Origin: Sinorhizobium sp. RAC02
GTDB lineage: Bacteria; Pseudomonadota; Alphaproteobacteria; Rhizobiales; Rhizobiaceae
Assembly (NCBI RefSeq): GCF_001713395.1
Contig: NZ_CP016450.1
Location: 1,798,001-1,862,000, forward strand
Direction of reading: 5' to 3'
DNA: 64,000 bases
Numbering within the stretch: the stretch's first letter is position 1; every line of letters starts with the position of its first letter. Below are positions 55,234 through 63,616 of this stretch, one piece after another. The notes under the pieces were generated by a model, which made no database searches, was not told where the DNA came from, and saw only the letters and a list, made by a program, of their open reading frames with translations. The translations under genes were made by a program, and so were the position numbers.

Positions 55234-56000
55234 TCAACAGCCTTGAAGAGGCGGTCCCACCGCAGGTTCGTCGGCCATTTCCAGATTTCGCTGAAGGACG
55301 TGTCGTTGCCGAGCGAGAAGAAGATCAGGCTGGCGCGGCCGATCAGGTTTTCCGCCGGGACGAAACCGACGTCGAAGCGGCTGTCTGCCGAGTTGTCGCG
55401 GTTGTCGCCCATCATGAAATAATGACCTTCGGGCACGATGAATTCGCGCGTGTTGTCGCCGACGGTGCCCGGACGGGTGTCCAGCGTGTCATAGGTCACG
55501 CCGTTATCCATGGTTTCGCGGAACACCGGCACGTCTTCGCCCGTATCGTACTGGTCGTCGGCGCGGAAGAAGCCGTTGTGCTCGCGCTTCACCGCCACGC
55601 CGTTCACAAAAAGCTCGCTGTCGCGCACCTGGATGCGGTCGCCCGGAAGGCCGACGAGACGCTTGATGTAGTCGATGTCCGGGTTCGGCGGAAAACGGAA
55701 GACGACGATGTCGCCACGCGTCGGCTCGCTCGCGAAAATGCGGCCGGAAAACAGGTTCGGCGAGAACGGCAGCGAGTACTTCGAATAGCCGTAGGAGAAC
55801 TTGTTGACGAAGAGATAGTCGCCAACGAGCAGCGTCGGCATCATCGAGCCCGACGGAATGGTGAAGGGCTGGAAAAGTACGGTGCGGATCACCACGGCGA
55901 GCAGCAGCGCCTGAATGATGACCTTGACGTTTTCCCACAGGCCGCTCTGGGCCTTTTCAGTCTTCTCTGCCACGCCGGATCTGTCCTTATCTGCAAACAT
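55230..56000 (-). CDS. lepB: Signal peptidase I
   Basis: A 256-residue membrane protease that removes signal peptides. A single N-terminal helix (VKVIIQALLLAVVIRTVLF) precedes the catalytic Ser in TIPSGSMMPTLLVGDYLF and the catalytic Lys in DIDYIKRLVGLPGDRI; GHYFMMGDNRDNSADSR is box E. It overlaps rnc by four bases (ATGA) and heads lepB-rnc-era. The N-terminal 20 residues are charged and lie in the cytoplasm. Confidence 0.95.
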   Translation of the reverse strand: MFADKDRSGVAEKTEKAQSGLWENVKVIIQALLLAVVIRTVLFQPFTIPSGSMMPTLLVGDYLFVNKFSYGYSKYSLPFSPNLFSGRIFASEPTRGDIVVFRFPPNPDIDYIKRLVGLPGDRIQVRDSELFVNGVAVKREHNGFFRADDQYDTGEDVPVFRETMDNGVTYDTLDTRPGTVGDNTREFIVPEGHYFMMGDNRDNSADSRFDVGFVPAENLIGRASLIFFSLGNDTSFSEIWKWPTNLRWDRLFKAVE

Positions 56001-56066
56001 GGGGCCCTCTATAGAGGAAAGGTTGTCGGTTGGAAATCGTATCGGTCAAAAAGACGCGAAAGCCGG

Positions 56067-56477
56067 TTATCCGGGCGTTGCGACCGGCAGCGCTTCAATG
56101 ATCACGAAAGCTTGTGCCAGTGGAAAATCGTCGGTGATGGTGATGTGGATGCGCGCCTCGTGGCCCGCGGGAAGCATTTGCGCCAACCTCTCCAGCGCGC
56201 CGCCGGTCAAGCGCATAGTCGGCTTGCCGCCCGGCAGGTTGACGACGCCCATATCCTTCCAGAAAACGCCTTGCGCCAGCCCGGTGCCAAGCGCCTTGGA
56301 ACAGGCCTCCTTGGCGGCGAAGCGCTTGGCATAGGAGGCCGCACGGTTCTTGCGCCCGTCGGACTTCGCCCGTTCGATGTCGGTGAAGCAACGCTCCGTG
56401 AAGCGCGTGCCGAAACGCTCCAGCGACTTCTCCACCCGGCGGATGTCGATGAGGTCGCTGCCGATACCGATGATCAT
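56067..56477 (-). CDS. acpS: Holo-[acyl-carrier-protein] synthase
   Basis: A 136-residue phosphopantetheinyl transferase that activates the acyl carrier protein with CoA. The start [17 protein letters not shown] gives the metal-binding Asp8, and [16 protein letters not shown] gives the second acidic site. It lies downstream of the DUF2062 gene, overlapping it by four bases, and upstream of lepB with 66 bases between. Confidence 0.95.
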   Translation of the reverse strand: MIIGIGSDLIDIRRVEKSLERFGTRFTERCFTDIERAKSDGRKNRAASYAKRFAAKEACSKALGTGLAQGVFWKDMGVVNLPGGKPTMRLTGGALERLAQMLPAGHEARIHITITDDFPLAQAFVIIEALPVATPG

Positions 56478-57067
56478 AGGGAAGTATCTCCACGGGAAAG
56501 GACGGGCGTGGACGCGGCAATCGTCGCGCGTTCCAGAAGCCGGGCATGACGGCGCGCCCGAAAGGAGCGCACGACGAAACGTGTGGCCACATAGGCGAGG
56601 AAAGCCGCCGAGACGCCGAGAATGCCGGCGCCTGCGAGCATCGGCTTCAACACCGGTTGCCAGAGTTCGGAAAGCTCAAGATGTTCCAGGCGATGGAAAA
56701 GCTCGCTCGCCGTGACCGCCTCTGCGGTTGAGATGCCGAGCAGCACTTCGCCCAGCCGGAAGGTCGCGAGCGCAATGAACGGAATGGTCAGTGGATTGGC
56801 GATGGTCGTCGCAAGCGCTGCGGCGAGCAGGTTGCCCGCCATCAGGTAGGCAAGCGCAAGTGCCAGCAAGACGTGGAAGCCGATAAGCGGCGTGAAGGCG
56901 GAAAAGATGCCGGCCGCGACACCCGCCGCCACCGCATGCGGCGAGGCGGAAAGACGCAGGATTCGCTTGGCGAGGTAACGCGCCGGACGCGTCAACCCCT
57001 TGCGCGGCCAGAAGAATTCCCGCAACCGGTCGGCCCATGTGGCCTTTATTCGGCGTCTGAACAACAT
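56474..57067 (-). CDS. DUF2062 membrane protein
   Basis: A 197-residue protein with about four hydrophobic segments. After a basic N-terminus ([29 protein letters not shown]) the DUF2062 core [46 protein letters not shown] begins. Relatives are small inner-membrane proteins of unknown function. The conserved neighbour acpS overlaps its stop. Candidate start 57067 follows an unremarkable site. Confidence 0.85.
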   Translation of the reverse strand: MLFRRRIKATWADRLREFFWPRKGLTRPARYLAKRILRLSASPHAVAAGVAAGIFSAFTPLIGFHVLLALALAYLMAGNLLAAALATTIANPLTIPFIALATFRLGEVLLGISTAEAVTASELFHRLEHLELSELWQPVLKPMLAGAGILGVSAAFLAYVATRFVVRSFRARRHARLLERATIAASTPVLSRGDTSL

Positions 57068-57137
57068 GATGCAGACATAGCCGATCCGTTAGTGGCATTT
57101 CAATGGCGCCCTCATGGCGCCAGCAGCGGCGATCGCC

Positions 57138-57160
57138 GTGGCGCATTTGAGGTGCGCCAC
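57138..57160 (-). other. Hairpin downstream of the DUF3563 gene
   Basis: GTGGCGCA pairs with TGCGCCAC over a 7-base loop. No T-run follows, so it may be a stabilising mRNA end. A second small dyad, TGGCGCC...GGCGCCA, lies at about 57103-57121. Confidence 0.4.
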
Positions 57161-57175
57161 ACGGATCCGTGGATT

Positions 57176-57328
57176 TTAGTAGGACTTGCGGAAGAGGCCG
57201 CGGTCGATCTGACGCTGGCGGTATTCCAGGTCGATCCGGTCGATGGCGCCATTGAGATAGGCCATTTCGCGGTCGTCGGCATTCGGTACGCGCAGAGCGC
57301 GGGCAAAGTTCTTGATCTGCTTCAACAT
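57176..57328 (-). CDS. DUF3563-family small protein
   Basis: A 50-residue basic protein whose sequence begins MLKQIKNFARALRVPNADD and continues REMAYLNGAIDRIDLEYRQ; the end is RQIDRGLFRKSY. This pattern of an N-terminal basic helix and EMAYLN...DLEYRQRQIDRGLF is typical of DUF3563. An AAGAGG lies seven bases upstream of the ATG, confirming the start. It is short and easily missed. The product is probably cytoplasmic and of unknown function. It lies between the DUF2062 gene and rsh, all on the minus strand. Confidence 0.85.
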   Translation of the reverse strand: MLKQIKNFARALRVPNADDREMAYLNGAIDRIDLEYRQRQIDRGLFRKSY

Positions 57329-57450
57329 TGGTAAACCTCTTACGGTTGACCTCCCGAGACAGAAGATAGGATCAACACCCCAAAGGCACCAGCGACACTA
57401 TGCCAACACAGCCATGCGAACAGCGCATAACGCCTGGTTAAATCTTGGGC

Positions 57451-57475
57451 AAACCTGCCTTTTTCAAGGCAGGTT
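57451..57475 (-). terminator. Possible weak terminator after rsh
   Basis: AACCTGCC (57452-57459) pairs with GGCAGGTT (57468-57475). On the minus strand it is followed by TTGCCC and then AAGATTTAACC, so the T-tract is poor. It lies 24 bases after the rsh stop. Confidence 0.4.
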
Positions 57476-57498
57476 GCCACAATTTTGCATAGAAACTG

Positions 57499-59727
57499 TC
57501 ATGTGAAGACGCGGCTGATCGTCGAGACGCACTGAAGCTCCTTGAGCTGGCCCATCAACTGGTTCAACTGGCGGAGATCCCAGACCTCGAGGTCGATATG
57601 CACCTCGGTGAAGTCCGTCGCCACGCGTGTCATCGACATGGAGCGGATGTTGACGTCGCTGGTGGCAATCGTCTGGGTGACTTCGGCCAGCGTGCCCGGC
57701 TCGTTCAGCGCGTTGATCACGATGCGCGCCATGAAGCGGGTGTTGTTCGCCTCGTCGAGATCCCAGCGAATGTCGATCCAGCGCTCCGGCTCGTCATCGA
57801 ACTTTTGCAGCGCCGGCGACTGGATCGGGTAGATGGTGATACCCTTGTCCTTCTCCATGATGCCGACGATACGGTCCCCCGGCACGGCGCCGCCGGCGGA
57901 GAAATGCACCTCCGCATTGCCGGAAAGACCGCGAATCGGCAGTGCCTCGGGACCCGTTTCCGATGCGGCCCCTTCGAGGGCCGCCTTTGTCTTGCCCGGC
58001 AGCTTGAACACCATGCCGGCAGCGCTGCGCATGTTGAACCAGCCGTCGTCCGAGCTCGGCTTCACCGTGACGCGCTCGTCCTGATAATCCGGGAAGACGG
58101 CGCGCAGCACGTCGAGCGAGGAGAGTTCGCCGCGCCCGACCGAGGCGATCGCATCCTCGACCTCCTTCTGGCCGAGACGATGCAGCACGGGCTTCAGGCC
58201 ATCGCGGGAGAAGGATTTTCCGGCACGCTCGAAGGTGCGCTCCAGAATGCGGTAGCCGAGGCCGGCATATTGTTTGCGTACGGCAGCGCGCGTGGCGCGG
58301 CGGATCGCGGCGCGCGCCTTGCCGGTGACGACGATCTCTTCCCAGGCCGGCGGCGGCACCTGGATGCCCGAGCGGATGATCTCCACCTCGTCGCCGTTGC
58401 TGAGGCGGGTGACGAGCGGCATGATGCGGCCGTTGATCTTGGCGCCGACGCAGGTATCGCCGACATTGGTGTGCACGGCATAGGCAAAGTCGATCGGCGT
58501 CGCGCCGCGCGGCAGGGTGATCAGCTGGCCCTTCGGCGTGAAGGTGAAGACCTGGTCCTGGAAGAGTTCGAGTTTCGTGTGCTCGAGGAATTCTTCCGGA
58601 TTGTCGCCTTCGGCGAGCGCTTCGATCGTCCGGCGCAGCATGGCATATGCGTTGGAGCGCGGCGATCGGACGACTTCGCCGTTCGGCGTTTCCTTGTCCT
58701 TGTAGAGCGAATGGGCGGCGATGCCGTATTCGGCGATCTCGTGCATGCGCTTGGTGCGGATCTGCAGTTCGATACGCTGGCGCGACGGGCCGACGATCGT
58801 CGTGTGGATCGACTGGTAGTCGTTCTGCTTCGGCGTCGAGATATAGTCCTTGAACCGGCCCGGCACGACGCGCCAGCGCGTGTGCACGATGCCGAGTGCC
58901 GCGTAGCAGCCGGGAATGTCGTCGACGAGGATGCGGAACGCATAGACGTCGGAGAGCTGCTCGAAGGAGAGCGACTTCGACTGCATCTTGCGGAAGACCG
59001 AATAGGCCGTCTTCTGGCGGCCCCTGACCAGCGCATCCTCGAGACCGTTGGTGACGAGCAGCTCACGCAATTCCTCCTCGATCTTGCGGATCAGGCCCTC
59101 GTTGCGCTGGGAGAGTTCTTCCAGCTTGCGCGTGACGGTCTCGAAGGCTTCCGGATTGATATGGCGGAAGGAAAGGTTTTCCAGCTCCTCGCGCATATCC
59201 TGCATGCCCATGCGGCCGGCGAGCGGCGCATAGATGTCCATCGTCTCTTCCGAGATGCGCGCGCGCTTTTCCGGCGTCATATGGTCCAGCGTGCGCATGT
59301 TGTGCAGCCGGTCGGCGAGCTTGACCAACAGCACCCGCACATCGTCGGAAATGGCGAGCAGCAGCTTGCGCAGGTTTTCCGCCTGCTTGGCCTTCTTGGA
59401 CACAAGATCGAGCTTCTTGATCTTGGTGAGGCCTTCGACCAGCGCGCCGATATCCTCGCCAAACAGCTCATCGATCTCGGCGCGGGTCGCGCTGGTATCC
59501 TCGATCGTGTCGTGCAGCAGCGCCACCGCGATGGTCGATTCGTCGAGGCGCATGTCGGTGAGAATGGCGGCGACTTCGAGAGGATGCGAAATATAGGGGT
59601 CGCCGCTCGCCCGCTTCTGCTGACCATGCTTCTGCATCGCATAGACATAGGCCTTGTTCAGCAAGGCCTCATTGGCGTCCGGCTTGTATTTCTGAACCCG
59701 TTCGACGAGTTCATATTGACGCATCAT
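57499..59727 (-). CDS. rsh: RelA/SpoT homologue, bifunctional (p)ppGpp synthase/hydrolase
   Basis: A 742-residue stringent-response enzyme. The N-terminal HD hydrolase site is intact (YISHPLEVAAILTDM, ALLHDTIEDT). The synthetase domain follows with RGRQKTAYSVFRKMQ, DVYAFRILV and ELQIRTKRMHEIAEYGIAAHS, then a TGS domain (LITLPRGATPIDFAYAVHTNVGD) and a C-terminal ACT domain. The single Rsh of rhizobia does both jobs, making and degrading (p)ppGpp. Tandem ATGs at 59727 and 59724 follow GAGG. It lies downstream of rpoZ, with a terminator between, as in many alphaproteobacteria. Confidence 0.96.
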   Translation of the reverse strand: MMRQYELVERVQKYKPDANEALLNKAYVYAMQKHGQQKRASGDPYISHPLEVAAILTDMRLDESTIAVALLHDTIEDTSATRAEIDELFGEDIGALVEGLTKIKKLDLVSKKAKQAENLRKLLLAISDDVRVLLVKLADRLHNMRTLDHMTPEKRARISEETMDIYAPLAGRMGMQDMREELENLSFRHINPEAFETVTRKLEELSQRNEGLIRKIEEELRELLVTNGLEDALVRGRQKTAYSVFRKMQSKSLSFEQLSDVYAFRILVDDIPGCYAALGIVHTRWRVVPGRFKDYISTPKQNDYQSIHTTIVGPSRQRIELQIRTKRMHEIAEYGIAAHSLYKDKETPNGEVVRSPRSNAYAMLRRTIEALAEGDNPEEFLEHTKLELFQDQVFTFTPKGQLITLPRGATPIDFAYAVHTNVGDTCVGAKINGRIMPLVTRLSNGDEVEIIRSGIQVPPPAWEEIVVTGKARAAIRRATRAAVRKQYAGLGYRILERTFERAGKSFSRDGLKPVLHRLGQKEVEDAIASVGRGELSSLDVLRAVFPDYQDERVTVKPSSDDGWFNMRSAAGMVFKLPGKTKAALEGAASETGPEALPIRGLSGNAEVHFSAGGAVPGDRIVGIMEKDKGITIYPIQSPALQKFDDEPERWIDIRWDLDEANNTRFMARIVINALNEPGTLAEVTQTIATSDVNIRSMSMTRVATDFTEVHIDLEVWDLRQLNQLMGQLKELQCVSTISRVFT

Positions 59728-59765
59728 CCTCGGTCGGCTCCCTTCCCCGCATCCGCGGGGGCAAA

Positions 59766-59799
59766 CAAAAAGTGCGCCCCGATCCTATGAGGGGCGCAC
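59766..59799 (-). terminator. Rho-independent terminator of rpoZ
   Basis: GTGCGCCCC (59772-59780) pairs with GGGGCGCAC (59791-59799). On the minus strand it is followed by TTTTTG. It lies about 40 bases after the rpoZ stop and before rsh. Confidence 0.88.
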
Positions 59800-59840
59800 C
59801 GACATTCGCAATATCAAAGGTTTCGGTAAAGGGACCGAAA

Positions 59841-60245
59841 TCAGTAATCGTCACTCTTTTCCGGCGGAACGAGACCTTCGATGCCCGCGAGCAACTCTTC
59901 TTCCGACATGCGGTCGAAGGTGATCGTTTCCGGCTGGTCCTCGTCTTCGTTGGACGCGGCCGTCGCCGAATCGGCATCAGCAACCAGGCTTGCCGGATCG
60001 GGCTCGGGCTCATCCACTTCAACATGCTTCTGCAGGGAGTGGATCAGGTCTTCCTTGAGGTCGTCGGGCGAAAGGGTTTCGTCAGCGATCTCACGCAGCG
60101 CCACGACAGGGTTCTTGTCGTTGTCGCGATCGATGGTGATGGCGGCGCCCTGCGAGATGAGGCGGGCGCGATGGCTTGCAAGAAGAACCAGCTCGAAGCG
60201 GTTGTCTACCTTGTCAATGCAATCTTCAACGGTGACACGGGCCAT
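59841..60245 (-). CDS. rpoZ: RNA polymerase omega subunit
   Basis: A 134-residue omega subunit. It starts [28 protein letters not shown], the conserved N-terminal core, followed by [12 protein letters not shown] and a longer acidic C-terminal tail ([29 protein letters not shown]) common in alphaproteobacteria. Omega helps assemble RNA polymerase and is part of the ppGpp site in Proteobacteria, which fits its position next to rsh. The ATG at 60245 follows AAGGACAGGCA; the longer ORF to 60308 is not the start. Confidence 0.95.
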   Translation of the reverse strand: MARVTVEDCIDKVDNRFELVLLASHRARLISQGAAITIDRDNDKNPVVALREIADETLSPDDLKEDLIHSLQKHVEVDEPEPDPASLVADADSATAASNEDEDQPETITFDRMSEEELLAGIEGLVPPEKSDDY

Positions 60246-60656
60246 TGCCTGTCCTTTGTGATCGAGAATTTCAGGAGTTTGCATGCCCGATACAGGCATC
60301 GGGCGCAAAATTCAAGTTTTTCCTTGCCCGCACCTCCGGCAATGGGTGTCGTAAGGCTGCCCATGTAATTTCCGGTTGAACACTGACGTTACGGGAGGTC
60401 AAAAACGAAAATATCCGACAAATACGTTAAGACGCGGGAACTATTCTTCATTTTGGCACATTCCGATTGAGCTGAAACGATGCCGGTGGGAAAAATCGCA
60501 GGCGCAACTTAAGTTTGCTTGGAAAGCACGCCGCACTGCCCTAAATGAAGATTATATGAAAAAGAGTTAATTCAACTGGATATTGCATCCGGAACGGATA
60601 ACACTTTGACGAAAACCACCTATTTACCTCAACATCCATTTCAAGGATTGCCTGAC
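60246..60656. other. AT-richer intergenic region between rpoZ and the NYN gene
   Basis: This spacer of about 400 bases separates the divergent rpoZ and NYN genes. It is lower in GC than the rest. A reading frame at 60376-60570 exists but lacks a ribosome site and typical codon use. I see no RNA gene, repeat or strong promoter match. Confidence 0.45.
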
Positions 60657-61232
60657 ATGTTCGATCCCCGCGAGAAAATCGCCCTCTTCATCGACGGTGC
60701 AAATCTCTATGCGGCTTCCAGAACACTCGGTTTCGATATCGACTACAGGAAACTCCTGAAGGCCTTCCAGAAGCGCGGTTATCTCCTGCGTGCCTACTAT
60801 TATACGGCGCTCATCGAGGACCAGGAGTATTCGTCGATCCGCCCGCTGATCGACTGGCTGGATTACAACGGCTACAAGGTCGTCACCAAGCCCGCCAAGG
60901 AATTCACCGACTCGCTCGGCCGCCGCAAGATCAAGGGCAACATGGATATCGAGCTGGCCATCGACGCGATGGAGCAGTCCGAGACGGTCGACCACTTCGT
61001 CATCTTCTCCGGCGACGGCGACTTTACCTCGCTCGTCGAAGCGTTGCAGCGCAGGGGCCGCAAGGTCTCCGTCGTCTCGACCATGCAGACCCAGCCGCCG
61101 ATGATCGCCGACGATCTTCGCCGCCAGGCCGACTATTTCATCGACCTCGGCACGCTCAAGGCTGAAATCGGCCGCGACCCGTCCGAACGTCCGCAACGGG
61201 CGGTAGACCCCGTGGAAACCGTCGCCGACTGA
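60657..61232 (+). CDS. NYN-domain (LabA-like, PIN-fold) protein
   Basis: A 191-residue protein of the NYN/DUF88 type. KIALFIDGANLYAASRTLGF contains the first catalytic-type Asp, GNMDIELAIDAM the next acidic site and IFSGDGDFTSLVEALQRRGRKVSVV the final Asp pair. Such proteins are predicted metal-dependent ribonucleases; activity of this one is unproven. The ATG at 60657 has AAGGATTG upstream. The C-terminal tail is Pro/Arg-rich. A strong terminator follows, so it is monocistronic. Confidence 0.88.
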   Translation: MFDPREKIALFIDGANLYAASRTLGFDIDYRKLLKAFQKRGYLLRAYYYTALIEDQEYSSIRPLIDWLDYNGYKVVTKPAKEFTDSLGRRKIKGNMDIELAIDAMEQSETVDHFVIFSGDGDFTSLVEALQRRGRKVSVVSTMQTQPPMIADDLRRQADYFIDLGTLKAEIGRDPSERPQRAVDPVETVAD

Positions 61233-61256
61233 GACATACGCCTCGGAAAAGAACAC

Positions 61257-61290
61257 AAACCCCGGCCTGAAACAGCCGGGGTTTTCTGCT
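61257..61290 (+). terminator. Rho-independent terminator of the NYN gene
   Basis: AAACCCCGGC (61257-61266) pairs with GCCGGGGTTT (61275-61284), followed by TCTGCTTTTTT. It lies about 25 bases past the stop codon. Confidence 0.9.
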
Positions 61291-61436
61291 TTTTTGCGCG
61301 CAAAAGCCTGAAAACCAACGGTTTCAAGGCTTCGTTAAACATCGATTCAATTACCATTGCCCGGCATCAAGGTTCTTCAAGACTCGCCTGATATTCCCAA
61401 TACCGTACAGTCATTTCGCATTGGAATATCAGAACG

Positions 61437-61904
61437 ATGGTCGACGCAGTATCCTTCTCGGCAAACAGCTATCGGGCCGCATCAAACGTGCTCGATCTGC
61501 GCTCGACCACGCCCGAAACCCGGCCAGCCGTCGCGGCTCTTGCCGCGCTTGCCCTGCCGCAGCCGGTCACCCGGGTTTCGACGCCGTCGGAAACGGCGGA
61601 AGACATCGGTGATCTGAGCTTCCTCTACGCGCCGAATGGCCTGCCCGGCGTCTCCACCCTGCCCGCCTACGCGGTCCCGCCTTCGCAGGCGGCGACGAAC
61701 GAACGCGTCACGGCCGAGCGCAACCCGACCGCACGCCTCGCCATCGAGAGCACCGACCTCAACAGCCTGATGTCGTCGTTCCTCACCCGGACCCCGAGCG
61801 CCAACCCCGCTCCGTCGCCGGACGTGCCTGCCGAGACCAACAGTGCACAGGCAGCGCGCACCGCCCAGCAGTCGGTGATCGCACAGCTCTATAGCCAGTT
61901 CTAA
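61437..61904 (+). CDS. Hypothetical protein, low-complexity (disordered)
   Basis: A 155-residue protein rich in Ala, Pro, Ser, Thr and Asn, with no signal peptide or membrane helix. The N-terminus is MVDAVSFSANSYRAASNVLDLR; the C-terminus ends QQSVIAQLYSQF. Most of the middle looks disordered. The ATG at 61437 is preceded by GGAATATCAG. Composition resembles proteins of flagellar or secretion-type roles, but no family can be named. It converges with smpB. Confidence 0.55.
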   Translation: MVDAVSFSANSYRAASNVLDLRSTTPETRPAVAALAALALPQPVTRVSTPSETAEDIGDLSFLYAPNGLPGVSTLPAYAVPPSQAATNERVTAERNPTARLAIESTDLNSLMSSFLTRTPSANPAPSPDVPAETNSAQAARTAQQSVIAQLYSQF

Positions 61905-61927
61905 AAGAGTAACGTCTAAGACGTGGA

Positions 61928-62407
61928 TTAGCCACGGTCGCGCAGAAGACGACCCTTCTGGCGATTCCAGTCGCGTTCCTTCTCTGTCTCGCGCTTGTCG
62001 TGCAGCTTCTTGCCCTTGGCGAGCGCGAGCTCAATCTTGGCGCGCCCGACATCGTTGAAGTAGACTTTCAACGGCACGAGGGTCATGCCTTCCCGGTTGA
62101 TGGCGATACGCAGGCGCTGAATCTCGCGCTTGGAGAGCAGAAGCTTACGCCGCCGGCGGGTCTCGTGGTTGAAGCGATTCGCCTGGAGATACTCCGGCAA
62201 ATACGAATTGATCAGCCAGATTTCACCGCCTTCGTCCGAGGCGTAGGATTCCGCGATGTTCGCCTTGCCCTCGCGCAACGACTTGACCTCCGTGCCGGTC
62301 AGCACCAGACCGGCCTCGTAGGTATCCATGATCTCGTAGTTGAAGCGGGCCTTCCGGTTCTCCGCTACAACCTTCTTGATCGTCGCTGGGCGTGCTTTTG
62401 TTGCCAT
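61928..62407 (-). CDS. smpB: SsrA-binding protein SmpB
   Basis: A 159-residue protein of trans-translation that places tmRNA in stalled ribosomes. [41 protein letters not shown] is the OB-fold core with conserved GTEVKSLR. The C-terminal tail [25 protein letters not shown] is the basic helix that enters the mRNA channel. No ssrA gene is seen in the window. It lies downstream of dapA with one base between. Confidence 0.95.
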   Translation of the reverse strand: MATKARPATIKKVVAENRKARFNYEIMDTYEAGLVLTGTEVKSLREGKANIAESYASDEGGEIWLINSYLPEYLQANRFNHETRRRRKLLLSKREIQRLRIAINREGMTLVPLKVYFNDVGRAKIELALAKGKKLHDKRETEKERDWNRQKGRLLRDRG

Positions 62408-62408
62408 A

Positions 62409-63293
62409 TCAGTTCAACAGACCGGCATGACGAAGGGCCGCGTCGATGGCTGCCTCCGTGCCAGGTTCCAACGTCGGCAGCAGCGGCGAGCGCACGAAGC
62501 GGCTCATGCCGCGGCTGCGGTTCAGCGCGTATTTCGCACCGCACACCCCTGGCTCCAGGAAGATCGCCTTGTGCAGCGGCATCAGCTTGTCCTGGTATTC
62601 CAGGGCCCCGGCATAGTCGCCGGCAAGCGTTGCGTTCTGGAATTCTGCGCAAAGGCGTGGCGCGACATTGGCCGTGACCGAAATGCAGCCGACGCCGCCA
62701 TGGGCGTTGAAGCCGAGCGCGGTCGCGTCCTCGCCGGAGAGCTGGACGAAATCCTTGCCGCAGGCGATGCGCTGTTCCGAGACACGCTCGATCTTGCCCG
62801 TCGCGTCCTTGACGCCCAGGATCGACGGATGCGCCTTGTGCAGCGCGCCCATCGTCTCCGGCGTCATGTCGACGACCGAGCGGCCGGGGATGTTGTAGAT
62901 GACGATCGGCAGCTTCACGCTCCCGGCAATCGCCGCAAAATGGGCGAAAAGCCCCTTCTGCGTCGGCTTGTTGTAATAGGGCGTCACGACGAGGATCGCA
63001 TCCGCGCCGGCCTTTTCGGCGTGCTGTGCGAGATCGATCGCTTCCTTCGTGTTGTTCGAGCCGGCGCCGGCGATCACCGGAACGCGGCCGGCAGAAACCT
63101 TGATGCAGAGCTCCACCACCCGTTTGTGCTCGTCGTGCGACAGCGTCGGCGATTCGCCGGTGGTGCCGACCGGGACGAGGCCGTGGCTGCCTTCGCCGAT
63201 CTGCCATTCGACATGCGCGGCAAACGCGTCCTCATCGACGGCGCCGGCATCGGTAAACGGGGTGACGAGAGCGGGAATGGATCCCTTGAACAT
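62409..63293 (-). CDS. dapA: 4-hydroxy-tetrahydrodipicolinate synthase
   Basis: A 294-residue class I aldolase-type TIM barrel enzyme that condenses pyruvate and aspartate semialdehyde, the first step of lysine and diaminopimelate synthesis. The [14 protein letters not shown] loop, the Tyr in [13 protein letters not shown] and the Schiff-base Lys in [10 protein letters not shown] are present. Only one base separates it from smpB, so the two are cotranscribed. The ATG at 63293 follows a weak site. Confidence 0.95.
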   Translation of the reverse strand: MFKGSIPALVTPFTDAGAVDEDAFAAHVEWQIGEGSHGLVPVGTTGESPTLSHDEHKRVVELCIKVSAGRVPVIAGAGSNNTKEAIDLAQHAEKAGADAILVVTPYYNKPTQKGLFAHFAAIAGSVKLPIVIYNIPGRSVVDMTPETMGALHKAHPSILGVKDATGKIERVSEQRIACGKDFVQLSGEDATALGFNAHGGVGCISVTANVAPRLCAEFQNATLAGDYAGALEYQDKLMPLHKAIFLEPGVCGAKYALNRSRGMSRFVRSPLLPTLEPGTEAAIDAALRHAGLLN

Positions 63294-63616
63294 CGAGAAC
63301 TCCTGAGGCCACAGCCGCCCGGGGGCTTACATGCTTTGGCCGTATTCCGTGGTTAAAAACGCTGGCACAATAGTCGTGCGATTGTCATGCGGCAAGCGGC
63401 GTTACGGGCGTTTTTCATGCACAATCAAGGCGGAAGTAACGTTGGGCACGCGAATATTCGCTTCGCATGATCCGTCGACAGGAATGCGCTTGCCTTCACG
63501 GCTTAGTGAGGGCCGCCATTAAGGTTTCGTTAAGGCAATAAAGGGTTAATGATTGTCAAAGATCAGGTGGAAAGTGACGGTCAGACGCGCCGCCTGCCAG
63601 GCATCCGGGACATGAT
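63294..63616. other. Intergenic region between divergent dapA and transglycosylase genes
   Basis: This 323-base spacer divides dapA (minus) from the lytic transglycosylase (plus). Bases 63520-63565 are AT rich, with repeated GTTAAG/GTTAATG words. No gene or hairpin of note is seen; an in-frame stretch at 63331-63522 has no coding features. Confidence 0.45.

Noticed and set aside
57598..59790. A 730-codon open reading frame opposite rsh
   Set aside because: It lies antisense to a complete RelA/SpoT gene, with an Arg/Ala/Asp-rich low-quality translation and no ribosome site. It is a high-GC artefact.
60376..60570. Possible 64-residue protein in the rpoZ-NYN spacer
   Set aside because: No ribosome site, low-GC codon use unlike the neighbours, no conserved motif.
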